From positions 1-64,000 of the forward strand of contig WQBJ01000003.1 in the NCBI GenBank assembly GCA_013032095.1: DNA of 64,000 bases. The letters run 5' to 3'. Under the pieces are notes generated by a model. The model made no database searches and was not told the DNA's origin. It saw only the letters and a list, made by a program, of their open reading frames with translations. Source of the DNA: Ruegeria atlantica (GTDB lineage Bacteria > Pseudomonadota > Alphaproteobacteria > Rhodobacterales > Rhodobacteraceae). A program made the position numbers and the translations under genes. Within the stretch, counting starts at the first letter, position 1. The number at the start of each line of letters is the position of its first letter. Below, one piece after another: positions 24,776 through 33,548 of the stretch.

Positions 24776-25836
24776 GAAAAACGATCTGGACGACGCTGGC
24801 GGTCATACTGATTTTTCTTGTCTGGTATCTGGTCGCGGATCGAAAAACGCCTTTCACAGGAAATGCCCGCGTGAAAGCCGTGGCGACCCAGATCGTCCCG
24901 CAGGTCACCGGTACGGTTACCGAAGTTCTGGTGGAAAACGGTCAGGTCGTTTCGGCCGGTGACGTACTGGTGCGGATTGACCGCCGTCCGTACGAGATTG
25001 AACGCGACAAGGCCGAAGCGGATCTTGAGGCCGCAACCCAAGAGGTCGGTGCGTCCTCGGCCGAGGTGAGCGCAGCACAGGCCAAACTGGCCCGCGCACA
25101 AAGTGATCTGGACACAATACGCCTGCAAACGGAACGCGTGTTCGCTTTGGAAAAGAAAGGTCTGATTGCTGTCTCAAAGGCCGACGATGCACGGGGGCAA
25201 CTGGCAGAGTCCGAGGCCAATCTGGAAAACGCTGTGGCCGATCTGGAAAAAGCGAAACAAAGGTTGGGCGAGGAGGGCGTGGAGAACCCCAAAATTCAGC
25301 GGGCATTGGCCGCCCTTGCGGATGCCGAGCTGAACCTTGAATGGACCGAGTTGCGCGCGCCAGCAACAGGTGTGATCTCCAATTTGCTGATTGCACCCGG
25401 AACGTATGCCCGCTCCGGGCAGGACCTGTTGACGTTCCTTGACGCAACCGATGTCTGGATTGAGGCGTATTTCACCGAGAATAACCTTGGTCGTGCCGTT
25501 GTCGGCTCTCCGGTGGATGTCGTGCTGGACATGCACCCCGGTCAGATTGTCCCGGGCGTGATCGAAAGCTTCAGCGCAGCCGTGTCACTGAGCGGCGGGG
25601 ATGAGCCCGGCCAATTGGCCAGTGCACCCAGCACCAAAGGGTTTCTGCGCGAACCCGAACGGTTCCCGGTGCGGATCATATTGCCGGGCTATGAGGCGGG
25701 CAGTGCCGAAGATGATTTGCGGTTTCAATTGAACGGGCAAGCGGACGTGATCATGTATCTCAGTGATAATTCGCTGCTGAACATGGTGGGCCGCGCCTAT
25801 ATCCGCGTGGTCTCGATCCTGTCCTATGCGTACTGA
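24772..25836 (+). CDS. HlyD/EmrA-type periplasmic adaptor (membrane fusion protein)
   Basis: 354 residues. An N-terminal signal anchor (TTLAVILIFLVWYLVA) is followed by the split biotinyl-lipoyl domain (IVPQVTGTVTEVLVENGQVV near residue 42 and ELRAPATGVISNLLIAPG near 195). A long alpha-hairpin coiled coil lies between them (~80-180, rich in AEADLEAA-type heptads), then a beta-barrel region. It would bridge an inner-membrane pump to an outer-membrane channel. It is coupled by short overlaps to the AI-2E-like gene before and the DUF2955 gene after. No TolC-like gene is nearby. The EmrA/AaeA-like shape with a DUF2955 partner suggests export of aromatic or amphipathic compounds. Confidence 0.87.
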   Translation: MRKTIWTTLAVILIFLVWYLVADRKTPFTGNARVKAVATQIVPQVTGTVTEVLVENGQVVSAGDVLVRIDRRPYEIERDKAEADLEAATQEVGASSAEVSAAQAKLARAQSDLDTIRLQTERVFALEKKGLIAVSKADDARGQLAESEANLENAVADLEKAKQRLGEEGVENPKIQRALAALADAELNLEWTELRAPATGVISNLLIAPGTYARSGQDLLTFLDATDVWIEAYFTENNLGRAVVGSPVDVVLDMHPGQIVPGVIESFSAAVSLSGGDEPGQLASAPSTKGFLREPERFPVRIILPGYEAGSAEDDLRFQLNGQADVIMYLSDNSLLNMVGRAYIRVVSILSYAY

Positions 25837-26836
25837 GGACCGAAACTCAGTCCTGCGGCTGGCGTTGGGGGTGACCGGCGTCTTCTCTCTTGGAATGTTT
25901 TTGGGATGGCCTCTGGCCGTTGTGGGGGCGGTGTTTACTGCCTTGTTCCTTCAAGCCCCGGCCGCGTTGCCATTGGCCGCTTTTGGCAAACTGTTCGTGT
26001 TCTCGATTGGGCTGATGTTCATCTCCTTTCTGCTGTCCTCGGTCTTTTCGCCATACCCCGTTGTCTTTCTGATTCTCGTGGCCATAGGGATTATCCTGTC
26101 CTTCACGTGGTCCGTGTCGGGCGCCGGGGTCTTGCCCGGGGTCATCGCACTTATGGGTGCGTTGATGATCCCGAACCTTGTTCTGCAATCGCAGGACCTG
26201 GCCTTGGTACTGGTGTTCTGGATCCCGTTGAATCTGTTCTTTGCGGGCTTTGTGTCGACGCTGATGTTCGTGATCATTCCGGCCGAACCCCCTACCGATG
26301 CGCAGAAGAAAGCGGCGTCAGCGCAAGACTTCGATTCGCATCGCCGCATTTTCCGCATGTCGTTGGTGACCGTCCCCTTCGCTTTGGCATTCTTCGTATC
26401 CGGCGCGTCGGCATTGTTGGTGTTGTTTTTCGTGGCGCTCCTAAGCCAACAACTTGCGGCGATGCCGTCAGCAGGGAAAGCTGTTGCCAAAGCTATGCTC
26501 ACCGCCAATCTGTTGGGCGCAGCAGTTTCGATCATCTGTTACGAGGTCAACGTCATCGCACCGGTCTTCCTGACACCAGTGTTGTTGTGCTTTTTCGTCT
26601 GCTTAACCCTTGGCGCGCTGGGGAAATCCGAAATCCCTCTGGCAGCAGCGGCAGGATCAGCAATCACGACAGCGCTGATCGTCTACGGGGGCTCGGTTGC
26701 ACCCTTCTCGGATGAAGCTGATGTAAAAAGCATCACGCGCGTTCTACAGGTCGCCAGCGCGGCAACTTTTGTAATCGTTGCATATATCGTGGTGGATGAG
26801 TTCTGGCCCGAGAGAGAGCGCCAGAACTCAGTTTAA
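25826..26836 (+). CDS. DUF2955 (FUSC-like) inner-membrane permease
   Basis: 336 residues with about ten helices in two repeats (LALGVTGVFSLGMFLGWPLAVV at the start; FRMSLVTVPFALAFFVSGASALL in the middle), separated by a cytoplasmic loop containing PPTDAQKKAASAQDFD. The pattern fits DUF2955 proteins, relatives of AaeB/FUSC exporters that partner with HlyD adaptors. The start ATG lies 11 bp inside the upstream gene. It ends 14 bp from the convergent carboxymuconolactone-decarboxylase-like gene. Confidence 0.82.
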   Translation: MRTEDRNSVLRLALGVTGVFSLGMFLGWPLAVVGAVFTALFLQAPAALPLAAFGKLFVFSIGLMFISFLLSSVFSPYPVVFLILVAIGIILSFTWSVSGAGVLPGVIALMGALMIPNLVLQSQDLALVLVFWIPLNLFFAGFVSTLMFVIIPAEPPTDAQKKAASAQDFDSHRRIFRMSLVTVPFALAFFVSGASALLVLFFVALLSQQLAAMPSAGKAVAKAMLTANLLGAAVSIICYEVNVIAPVFLTPVLLCFFVCLTLGALGKSEIPLAAAAGSAITTALIVYGGSVAPFSDEADVKSITRVLQVASAATFVIVAYIVVDEFWPERERQNSV

Positions 26837-26850
26837 GGGCAGCGCGCGCG

Positions 26851-27234
26851 TTATGTGGCTTCCAGCACCTTACGGGCAACGCGGAAACATTCCAAAGCCT
26901 GTGGCACGCCGCAATAAATGCCGACGACGTGGATGATGGCACGGATTTCCTCTTTCGAGACGCCATTGTTGATTGCGCCTTTGCAGTGAATTTCCCACTC
27001 ATGCATTTTCCCAAGCGCACCGATCATCGCGAGGTTCATCATCGAGCGGGTTTTGGCGTCGATTACATTGTCGCCCCAACCGAAACCCCAGCACCAGGCG
27101 GTCATCGCCTCTTGAAAGGGCCGGGTAAAGTCATCAGCTGCCGCCAGGTTCTTTTCCACATATTCAGCACCAAGAGTGCCTTTGCGTTGCTCAAGCCCTT
27201 TGAGAAAAAGGTCTTCGTCGAAAATATCTGCCAT
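26851..27234 (-). CDS. Carboxymuconolactone decarboxylase (CMD) family protein
   Basis: 127 residues, all-helical, with the CMD core (GWGDNVIDAKTRSMMNLAMIGALG, quoted in part as IDAKTRSMMNLAM), the EWEIHCKGAINNG segment and a C-terminal AREVFRRA-like part (ALECFRVARKVLE). PcaC-type enzymes decarboxylate gamma-carboxymuconolactone, and AhpD-type relatives use a CxxC pair for peroxide reduction. No CxxC is present here. It lies 162 bp downstream of the Rieske oxygenase on the same strand and is probably co-regulated with it by the RpiR protein. Its role in the betaine locus is unknown. Confidence 0.82.
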   Translation of the reverse strand: MADIFDEDLFLKGLEQRKGTLGAEYVEKNLAAADDFTRPFQEAMTAWCWGFGWGDNVIDAKTRSMMNLAMIGALGKMHEWEIHCKGAINNGVSKEEIRAIIHVVGIYCGVPQALECFRVARKVLEAT

Positions 27235-27396
27235 GTGAGGTCTCCGGTTCTTCAGTGCGTCAGGCGGTGTTCAGAAGGTGGTCCTAGTGCCGCTGATATC
27301 GATCGGCAACCCGCGCAAAGCGCGGGGACTTTGTGCATGCTGGACATTTCTATTAGGTGCGGTCAATGGAATTTCAGATGGTTGGAGGAACTGTCC

Positions 27397-28485
27397 TTAT
27401 TCCACAGCTTCTCGCATCCATTGTTGCAGCCGGGCGATCGAATGCTCCGACATCACGCCGCAGCCCGGGTCCAGCACCAGCGGGCCGGGGCGGTAGCCTC
27501 GGGATTTCAGGCCGCGGTGGACAGATTCAACGAGGTGGATGTCTTCCTCGACCGTAGTCTCGCGGTCTTGTACGGCCAGTTGCCGGATCACCGCACTTTC
27601 TGAACCGCCTTCGGTATACCAGCCGCGCCAGACTGTGCAGTGATCGGCATCGACCGCGCGCCAGTGATAGGTGTTCAGCACGTTGCCCGGGTAACACTGG
27701 AACGAGAACATCGGCCACAGGAACCATGATTGATAATCGCCCGCGTGCGGCACAGACAGGTCGATGGGATAGGTCATCTTGTCGAGGCTCTGGCACTCGG
27801 TCGTGTGTCGCAGCACATAGCCGCCGCCTGCGTCAGGTTGGATGTCATAGGTCTCGGGCTTGACCACACCTTCGGCAAAGGTCGGGTGGTTGGTCGGGCA
27901 GTGGTAGCATTCCGAGTAGTTCTCGATGCTGACCTTCCAGTTGCAGTTTTCGGGGATTTCCACCCATTCCAGCGGCTCCAGCTCGTCGATATGCGGAACG
28001 AAGGCACGAATTTCCTCGCGCACGCCAGGGTACCATTCGTCCATAGGGGCGGCGTAATCGTCGAGGTTGACGAAGATGAAGCCGTTGAACACTTCGGTGC
28101 GGACCGAGGTCAGGCAGATTGCGCTGCGGTCAAAGCCGGGGACGGATTTGATATTGGGACCGGCGCGCAACTGGCCGGACAATTCGTAGGTCCAGGCATG
28201 GTAGGGGCACACAACGACCCGCGTGTTGCCCGCGCCCGTTACCATCTCATGCGCGCGGTGCTGACAGACGTTGTAGAACGTGCGGATTTCTCCGTCACGG
28301 CCCCGGATACAGAAGAGGTTCTGACCCGCTATCTCAAATGCGAAATAGTCGCCGGGTTCCCGCACCTGCGCCACGTGGCCTGCAAATTGCCACGTTCGAG
28401 CGAGAAGGCCCTGCATCTCCTGCTCGAAAACCGCAGGGTCGGTATAGTAGCGCGCGTCCAGTGAGTGGGTCAGGGGTGCGTTCAT
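27397..28485 (-). CDS. Rieske-type aromatic-ring-hydroxylating/N-demethylating oxygenase, alpha subunit
   Basis: 362 residues. The Rieske [2Fe-2S] domain has CQHRAHEM and CPYHAWTYE. The catalytic domain has the 2-His-1-carboxylate iron site (ENYSECYHCPTNHPTF). Overall it resembles the oxygenases of quaternary amines, namely GbcA (glycine betaine) and Stc2 (stachydrine/proline betaine), which release one N-methyl as formaldehyde. The RpiR gene upstream overlaps by ATGA. No ferredoxin-reductase gene, normally needed to supply electrons (GbcB type), is present in the window. Across the divergent promoter lies a DMGDH-type demethylase, so sequential N-demethylation of a betaine is the best reading. 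Confidence 0.85.
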   Translation of the reverse strand: MNAPLTHSLDARYYTDPAVFEQEMQGLLARTWQFAGHVAQVREPGDYFAFEIAGQNLFCIRGRDGEIRTFYNVCQHRAHEMVTGAGNTRVVVCPYHAWTYELSGQLRAGPNIKSVPGFDRSAICLTSVRTEVFNGFIFVNLDDYAAPMDEWYPGVREEIRAFVPHIDELEPLEWVEIPENCNWKVSIENYSECYHCPTNHPTFAEGVVKPETYDIQPDAGGGYVLRHTTECQSLDKMTYPIDLSVPHAGDYQSWFLWPMFSFQCYPGNVLNTYHWRAVDADHCTVWRGWYTEGGSESAVIRQLAVQDRETTVEEDIHLVESVHRGLKSRGYRPGPLVLDPGCGVMSEHSIARLQQWMREAVE

Positions 28486-29369
28486 TCGGGCTCCTCCGCG
28501 TAGAGGCCAAGTTGGTGTCTGCGTTGGTGAAACCGTTCCACCCGTTCGACGATTTCATCGCTGGAAACCGCAATCACGAAGGACAGCAGCGTTTCCAGCA
28601 GTGCAATGGTTGAAACGGAAGACGGGAAAAATTGCGGGGTGTCTGCGGCGACGACAAAGCCGTGCTGCGCGTTCAGGATGACCGGGCTGGCCGGGCTGTC
28701 CGAGATGCCGATAACGGTCAGGCCCTGTTGACGCGCCAGTTTGATGGCGTCGATCACCTCGGTGCGGTACGGGTGGCATGTGATGGCTATCAGCACGTCC
28801 TGCTCATCGGCCCAGGCCAGATCGTCCACCGGAGTCGAGCCGGGGCGGGGGATGGCGTGGAACTGCTTCATCCCCGTTGAGGCTAGGTAGGTGAAATTGC
28901 GGGCGTTCGAGTTGTTGACGCCGACGCCCAAGGTGAAAATCTGACGGCAGTTCCAGATATCCTCGGCGGCCGACTTCAGGCTGACTGCGTCGATTCCGGC
29001 AAAGGTCTCTTCGATATTGCGGATCGCAGCGCCGATCATGTCAGCGTAGAGGCCGCCCAGTTCTCCCGACTTGCCAATGTCCTGTAACCAGCGGGCGCGG
29101 TCTGGAAACGACACACTACCCTGGCGAATCGCATCGCGGAACGGTGCGCGGAAATCCTCATATCCATCAAAGCCGACCTGCCGTGCCATGCGCACGAAAG
29201 TGTTCGGTTTGACCTTCGCCGCTTCGGCAATCTCGCGCACGGTTGAAACCCCAACATCCGTTGGGTTTTCCAGCACGTATCGCGCGGCCTTCTGCGCCTC
29301 AGGCGTGAGGGCATCCCACTCTTCTGTGAGGCGGTCGAGAACGATTGATGATACATTTGTGTCATTCAT
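28482..29369 (-). CDS. MurR/RpiR family transcriptional regulator
   Basis: 295 residues. The N-terminal helix-turn-helix (~35-75, VSTVREIAEAAKVKPNTFVRMARQVGF, cited in part) is of the HTH_6 type. The C-terminal SIS domain (~130-270) has IFTLGVGVNNSNARNF, ITCHPYRTEVIDA and VIGISDSPASP, normally binding phosphosugars. In this location it likely senses a betaine-pathway intermediate and controls both its own operon and the divergent eight-gene operon. Two 15-bp direct repeats spaced 30 bp, one inside its first codons and one upstream, are good operator candidates. Confidence 0.88.
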   Translation of the reverse strand: MNDTNVSSIVLDRLTEEWDALTPEAQKAARYVLENPTDVGVSTVREIAEAAKVKPNTFVRMARQVGFDGYEDFRAPFRDAIRQGSVSFPDRARWLQDIGKSGELGGLYADMIGAAIRNIEETFAGIDAVSLKSAAEDIWNCRQIFTLGVGVNNSNARNFTYLASTGMKQFHAIPRPGSTPVDDLAWADEQDVLIAITCHPYRTEVIDAIKLARQQGLTVIGISDSPASPVILNAQHGFVVAADTPQFFPSSVSTIALLETLLSFVIAVSSDEIVERVERFHQRRHQLGLYAEEPE

Positions 29370-29391
29370 GATTGACGATGGTACATTTGTG
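29347..29391. promoter_or_regulatory. Paired direct repeats, probable RpiR operator
   Basis: gatgrtacatttgtg occurs at 29347-29361 and 29377-29391, exactly 30 bp (about three helical turns) apart and differing at one position. The first copy overlaps the start of the rpiR coding region and the second lies in the 68-bp divergent region. In-phase repeats of this kind fit cooperative binding by a dimeric regulator controlling both directions. Confidence 0.55.
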
Positions 29392-29437
29392 GAATTAGCC
29401 TGTCGAGCAGAAACGCGACTCGGGAAGAGGAAAAATC

Positions 29438-31891
29438 ATGTCCGAGAAGAATTTGCCGTCACATGCCCGCGTGGTCATCGTGGGCGGAGGTGTCATGGGG
29501 GTCGGTCTGGCCTATCATCTGGCGCATGAAGGGTGGGGCGGTGACACTGTCCTGCTGGAAAAGGCTGAACTGACCAGTGGCAGCACATGGCACGCGGCAG
29601 GCCAGATCACGCATTCAACCTCCAGCTTTGGGCTGGGCAAATGCGTGGACTACAACATCGGCCTGTACTCCGGTCAGTTGGAGGCCGAAACCGGTCAGCC
29701 TGTCACGTGGCATGGCTGCGGGTCCTTCCGTCTGGCCTATACCGAGGATGAGATGGACTGGCTGCGCCATACCCTGTCTGTGGGCCGCTCGTTGGGCTTC
29801 AATATCGAACTGGTTGGGCCAGAGAAAGTGGCCGAGCTGCACCCGTTCTACAATCTCGAAGGCGTATTGGGCGCACTGCACACGCCAGATGACGGGCATG
29901 TCGATCCGACTAACGTGACAATGGCAATGGCGACCGGGGCGCGTCAGAAGGGCGTGCGCATCTTCCGCAATTGCCGCGCCACCAACATCACGCAGGCCGA
30001 CAATGGCGAATGGGTGGTCGAAACCGAAATGGGCACCATTACTTGCGAGCATGTGGTGAACGCAGGCGGTACCTATGCCCGTCAGATGGGTGAGTGGTCG
30101 GGGCTGCAACTGCCCATGACTTCTATGACCCACCACTATTTCGTGACCGAGCCGGTGCCCGAGTTCCAGAACCTGGACAAGGAACTGCCGGTGATCCGGG
30201 ATGACCGTAAAGTCTCAGGCTATATCCGGATGGAGCAGCAGCGCGGGCTGATCGGGATCTACGAGAAGGAAAACCCGAACTCGGTCTGGCATGATCATTG
30301 CCCCTGGGAATACGAGAACTGGTTGTTTGACGCGGACTACGACCGGGTGATGCCGTGGCTTGAGGAGAGCCTGAACCGGATGCCGATCTTTGCCGAATTG
30401 GGCATTCAGCGCGACGTCCATGGGGCGATTTCGCACCCGCCGGATGGCAACCCGCTGATTGGACCCGCGCCGGGCGTTCGCAACTATTGGTGCTGCTGCG
30501 GGACGCAGATCGGCATCGGTTGGGGGCCGGGTTTGACCCGTGAACTGGCGCGCTGGATGGTTCATGGCGCGGCCGATATCTCAATGCGCGAATACGACCC
30601 GCGCCGGTTCGGCAGCTATGCCACCAAGGACTGGCAGGTGATCAAGGCCGAGGAAGATTACTGCCTGCGTCACGAGATCCCCTTCCCGCATTTCAACCGT
30701 CTGGAAGGGCGTCCAATCAAGCCGTCGTCTCTGTATGAGCTGCTGAAATCCAAGGGCGCGGTGCATGAAGAGGTTTATGGCTTCGAACGCCCCCGCTGGT
30801 TCGCGCGGGATGGTGTGGAGCAGCGCGATCACTATTCCTTCCGTCGCACCCCTGCCGACGACATGGTCGCGGCTGAGGTCAAAGCGGTGCGAGAGAGCGT
30901 GGGCATCATGGATGTCACCGCCTTCACCAAGGTCGAGGTTTCGGGGCCAGATGCCTATGCCCTGCTGGATCGATTGACAGCCAACCGGATGCCGCAGAAA
31001 GTTGGCTCGATCACTCTGACCCACATGCTGAACCGCCGTGGCCGGATCGAGTTGGAGACCACGATTGTCCGCATGGCCGACGACCGGTTCTATCTGGTCT
31101 GTGCGGCCTTCTTCGAACAGCGTCTTCTGGATCATCTGGCGCAGCAGCGCGCGGATGAGGAAGTGCAGATCACCGCTCTATCCTCTGACTGGTCCGCCCT
31201 GTCACTGAACGGCCCACGGTCGCGGGACGTGCTGGCGCGCTGCACCGATGCCGATCTGAGCAATGCCGGGTTCCGTTGGCTATCCGCGCAGGAGATCACC
31301 ATCGCAGGCCGCAAGGTTTGGGCCTTCCGTATGTCCTATGCCGGTGAGTTGGGCTGGGAATTGCATATGCCCAACGCCGCCTGCCTCGACGTTTACAACG
31401 CGCTTTGGGCTGCGGGTGAGGCGTATGGCATCACCGACTATGGCAGCTTTGCCATGAACGTGATGCGGATGGAGAAGGGTTTCAAAGGCGCAGGTGAGCT
31501 GACCAACGAGGTTACTTTGGCCGAAGCCGATGTGCTGCGCTTTGCCCGCACCGACAAAGAGTATCTGGGCAAGGACAAGACACTGAACTCTGATCTGCCG
31601 TGGGTCTGCGCTTATCTCGAGATCGAGCCGGATGGTGAGATTGACGGGCATGGTGGCGAAGCTGTCATGTTAAATGGGACGGTCGTGGGCTCGACCGCCT
31701 CGGTAGCTTATGGCCATACCGTCGGCAAGATCCTCGCCTTTGCCTACATCAAACCCGAGGCGGCCACTGCCGGGACCGAGTTGCAAGTTGTAATTCACGG
31801 CAAACCGCGCGCAGCCCGCGTTCTGGGCGAACCAGCCTATGATCCCGAGAGCCTGCTGCCACGCACCGACGCTGTATTGGAGACCGCCTGA
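29438..31891 (+). CDS. Dimethylglycine/sarcosine dehydrogenase-like FAD enzyme with GcvT domain
   Basis: 817 residues. The N-terminal FAD domain (VVIVGGGVMGVGLAYHL) has the GSTWHAAGQ motif, whose histidine carries covalent FAD in DMGDH and sarcosine dehydrogenase. The C-terminal ~380 residues form a GcvT/aminomethyltransferase fold (GIMDVTAFTKVEVSGPDA, LSYAGELGWELH-like MSYAGELGWELH) that passes the methyl to tetrahydrofolate. It would oxidatively demethylate a tertiary N-methyl substrate, the step after a Rieske betaine oxygenase. It heads the eight-gene operon behind a good AGAGGA site and overlaps the next gene by TGATG. Exact substrate (dimethylglycine, N-methylproline or other) is not determined. 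Confidence 0.88.
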   Translation: MSEKNLPSHARVVIVGGGVMGVGLAYHLAHEGWGGDTVLLEKAELTSGSTWHAAGQITHSTSSFGLGKCVDYNIGLYSGQLEAETGQPVTWHGCGSFRLAYTEDEMDWLRHTLSVGRSLGFNIELVGPEKVAELHPFYNLEGVLGALHTPDDGHVDPTNVTMAMATGARQKGVRIFRNCRATNITQADNGEWVVETEMGTITCEHVVNAGGTYARQMGEWSGLQLPMTSMTHHYFVTEPVPEFQNLDKELPVIRDDRKVSGYIRMEQQRGLIGIYEKENPNSVWHDHCPWEYENWLFDADYDRVMPWLEESLNRMPIFAELGIQRDVHGAISHPPDGNPLIGPAPGVRNYWCCCGTQIGIGWGPGLTRELARWMVHGAADISMREYDPRRFGSYATKDWQVIKAEEDYCLRHEIPFPHFNRLEGRPIKPSSLYELLKSKGAVHEEVYGFERPRWFARDGVEQRDHYSFRRTPADDMVAAEVKAVRESVGIMDVTAFTKVEVSGPDAYALLDRLTANRMPQKVGSITLTHMLNRRGRIELETTIVRMADDRFYLVCAAFFEQRLLDHLAQQRADEEVQITALSSDWSALSLNGPRSRDVLARCTDADLSNAGFRWLSAQEITIAGRKVWAFRMSYAGELGWELHMPNAACLDVYNALWAAGEAYGITDYGSFAMNVMRMEKGFKGAGELTNEVTLAEADVLRFARTDKEYLGKDKTLNSDLPWVCAYLEIEPDGEIDGHGGEAVMLNGTVVGSTASVAYGHTVGKILAFAYIKPEAATAGTELQVVIHGKPRAARVLGEPAYDPESLLPRTDAVLETA

Positions 31892-32973
31892 TGAGCCTGC
31901 CCGACAAAATGAAAGCCATGGTTACAATGGGCCATGGCGGCCTGGAACAGATGGTGCTGCACGAAGACTGGCCGCGCCCTGAACCCGCCGCCGGGGAGGT
32001 GCTGATCAAGGTTGCGGCCTGCGGTCTGAACAACACCGACGTCAATACGCGGTCCGGCTGGTACTCCAAAACGGTTACCGATGCGACCACCGGCGGCGCG
32101 TTCGAAGAGGTTGGCGAGGACGACCCGACATGGGGCGGCGCGCCGATCACCTTCCCGCGCATCCAGGGGGCCGATATCTGCGGTGAAATCGTGGCTGTAG
32201 GTGAGGGCGTAGACAGCACCCGCATCGGCCAGCGTGTCATCACCGACGGCTGGCTGCGTGATCCCACCGATCCGGAGAACATGGACAAGACCGGTTATTT
32301 CGGCTCGGAACGTGATGGTGGTTTTGCCGAATATGCGACCACGCTGGCGGTCAACGCGGTGCCGATCAACTCGGACCTGACGGACGCCGAGCTAGCGACC
32401 TTCTCCTGTTCCTATTCCACCGCCGAAGGGATGCTGACCCGCGCCAACGTGACCGACAAAGACACCGTTCTGGTACCCGGAGCGTCGGGTGGTGTCGGCG
32501 GCGCTCTGGTGCAACTGGCCAAACGCCGCGGCGCGCGGGTGATCGCCTTGGCGTCCGAGGCGAAACACGCCGATGTCGCCGAGCTTGGCCCCGATGCGAT
32601 TCTGCCCCGCGCACCGGAAAACCTGCATGCGGCGCTGGGCGACGAAAAGATCACCGTTGTGGCTGACGTGGTCGGTGGGCCCTATTGGCCGCACCTGATC
32701 GACATTTTGGAACGCGGCGGGCGATACACGTGCTCGGGTGCCATCGCCGGGCCGATGGTCGAGTTCGACCTGCGTACCTTCTACCTACGTGACCTGACCT
32801 TTACCGGTTCGACCGTGATTGATCCGCAGGTCATGCGGAACCTCGTGAAATACATCGAGGCCGGAGAGATCAAACCTGCGCTAGCCGCCACCTATCCCTT
32901 GGAAGAGTTGCGCGAAGCGCAGGCCGCATTCATCGCCAAGGAACACACCGGCAATATCGTGGTGATGCCATGA
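31891..32973 (+). CDS. Zinc-independent MDR (quinone oxidoreductase/ADH-like) NADPH enzyme
   Basis: 360 residues. The N-terminal GroES-like domain has [20 protein letters not shown] and [12 protein letters not shown]. The NADPH fold has [23 protein letters not shown] (nucleotide loop). The typical zinc ligands of ADH are not evident, so it groups with quinone oxidoreductase/enoyl reductase MDR members. An insert near residues 60-90 ([18 protein letters not shown]) is unusual. Adjacent dddQ yields acrylate, and acryloyl-CoA reductase (AcuI) is an MDR protein. This protein is longer and divergent from AcuI, so that role is only a possibility. It overlaps neighbours on both sides by a few bases. 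Confidence 0.85.
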   Translation: MSLPDKMKAMVTMGHGGLEQMVLHEDWPRPEPAAGEVLIKVAACGLNNTDVNTRSGWYSKTVTDATTGGAFEEVGEDDPTWGGAPITFPRIQGADICGEIVAVGEGVDSTRIGQRVITDGWLRDPTDPENMDKTGYFGSERDGGFAEYATTLAVNAVPINSDLTDAELATFSCSYSTAEGMLTRANVTDKDTVLVPGASGGVGGALVQLAKRRGARVIALASEAKHADVAELGPDAILPRAPENLHAALGDEKITVVADVVGGPYWPHLIDILERGGRYTCSGAIAGPMVEFDLRTFYLRDLTFTGSTVIDPQVMRNLVKYIEAGEIKPALAATYPLEELREAQAAFIAKEHTGNIVVMP

Positions 32974-33548
32974 CGCTGGATGATGTTCTCGAGGCCGCCC
33001 GGCAGGTGCATCTGGCCCATCCCAAGTTAGGTGCCTTTGCGGCTTGGCCCGACGATCTGACACCGACGGATCTTCGGCCAGCGCCCATTTCCGCCACCGA
33101 TCTGGTGCGCGACATTGACGTTGATGGAGGTGCGCCAACACGCGACCTGACCGCGGCGATCAAAGCAACCGCACACCTGGCTCAATGGAAGCATACCTAT
33201 ACCGAAGAGGAAGTCGGCGCGGACTTCCTGAGCAAGTATGGGTATTACGAACTGTTTGGCCCGACTGGTCATTTCCACTCGACTCAGTTGCGGGGGTATG
33301 TCGGCTATTGGGGAGCCGGTCTGAACTATGACTGGCACAGCCATCAGGCCGAAGAGTTGTACCTGACATTGGCGGGTGGGGCGGTGTTTCGTATCGACGG
33401 AGACGACACCTATGTCGGCCCGAACCAAACACGCCAACATAGCAGTTGGCAGAGCCACGCGATGACCACGACAGACCAACCGATCCTGACCTTTGTCCTC
33501 TGGCGGGGCGAAGGGATGGGTGATTTGCCCCAGATGGATGCCGCATGA
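32970..33548 (+). CDS. dddQ: DMSP lyase DddQ (cupin)
   Basis: 192 residues. The cupin carries Y120, H123, H125, E129, Y131 and H163 ([13 protein letters not shown] and WQSHAM). From memory, these are the same residues at the same numbers as reported for the metal and catalytic site of Ruegeria lacuscaerulensis DddQ. The length is also that of DddQ. The enzyme splits dimethylsulfoniopropionate into dimethyl sulfide, acrylate and a proton, with a bound divalent metal. It is embedded in an operon with ATGA overlaps on both sides, between an MDR reductase and an enolase-family gene, a setting like that described for roseobacter dddQ. Some cupins of this family may act on other substrates. Confidence 0.88.
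   Translation: MTLDDVLEAARQVHLAHPKLGAFAAWPDDLTPTDLRPAPISATDLVRDIDVDGGAPTRDLTAAIKATAHLAQWKHTYTEEEVGADFLSKYGYYELFGPTGHFHSTQLRGYVGYWGAGLNYDWHSHQAEELYLTLAGGAVFRIDGDDTYVGPNQTRQHSSWQSHAMTTTDQPILTFVLWRGEGMGDLPQMDAA

Noticed and set aside
31891..32973. AcuI-type acryloyl-CoA reductase in the dddQ operon
   Set aside because: It is an MDR protein and acrylate is the DddQ product, but it is longer and has an insertion not expected in AcuI. I kept only the family name.
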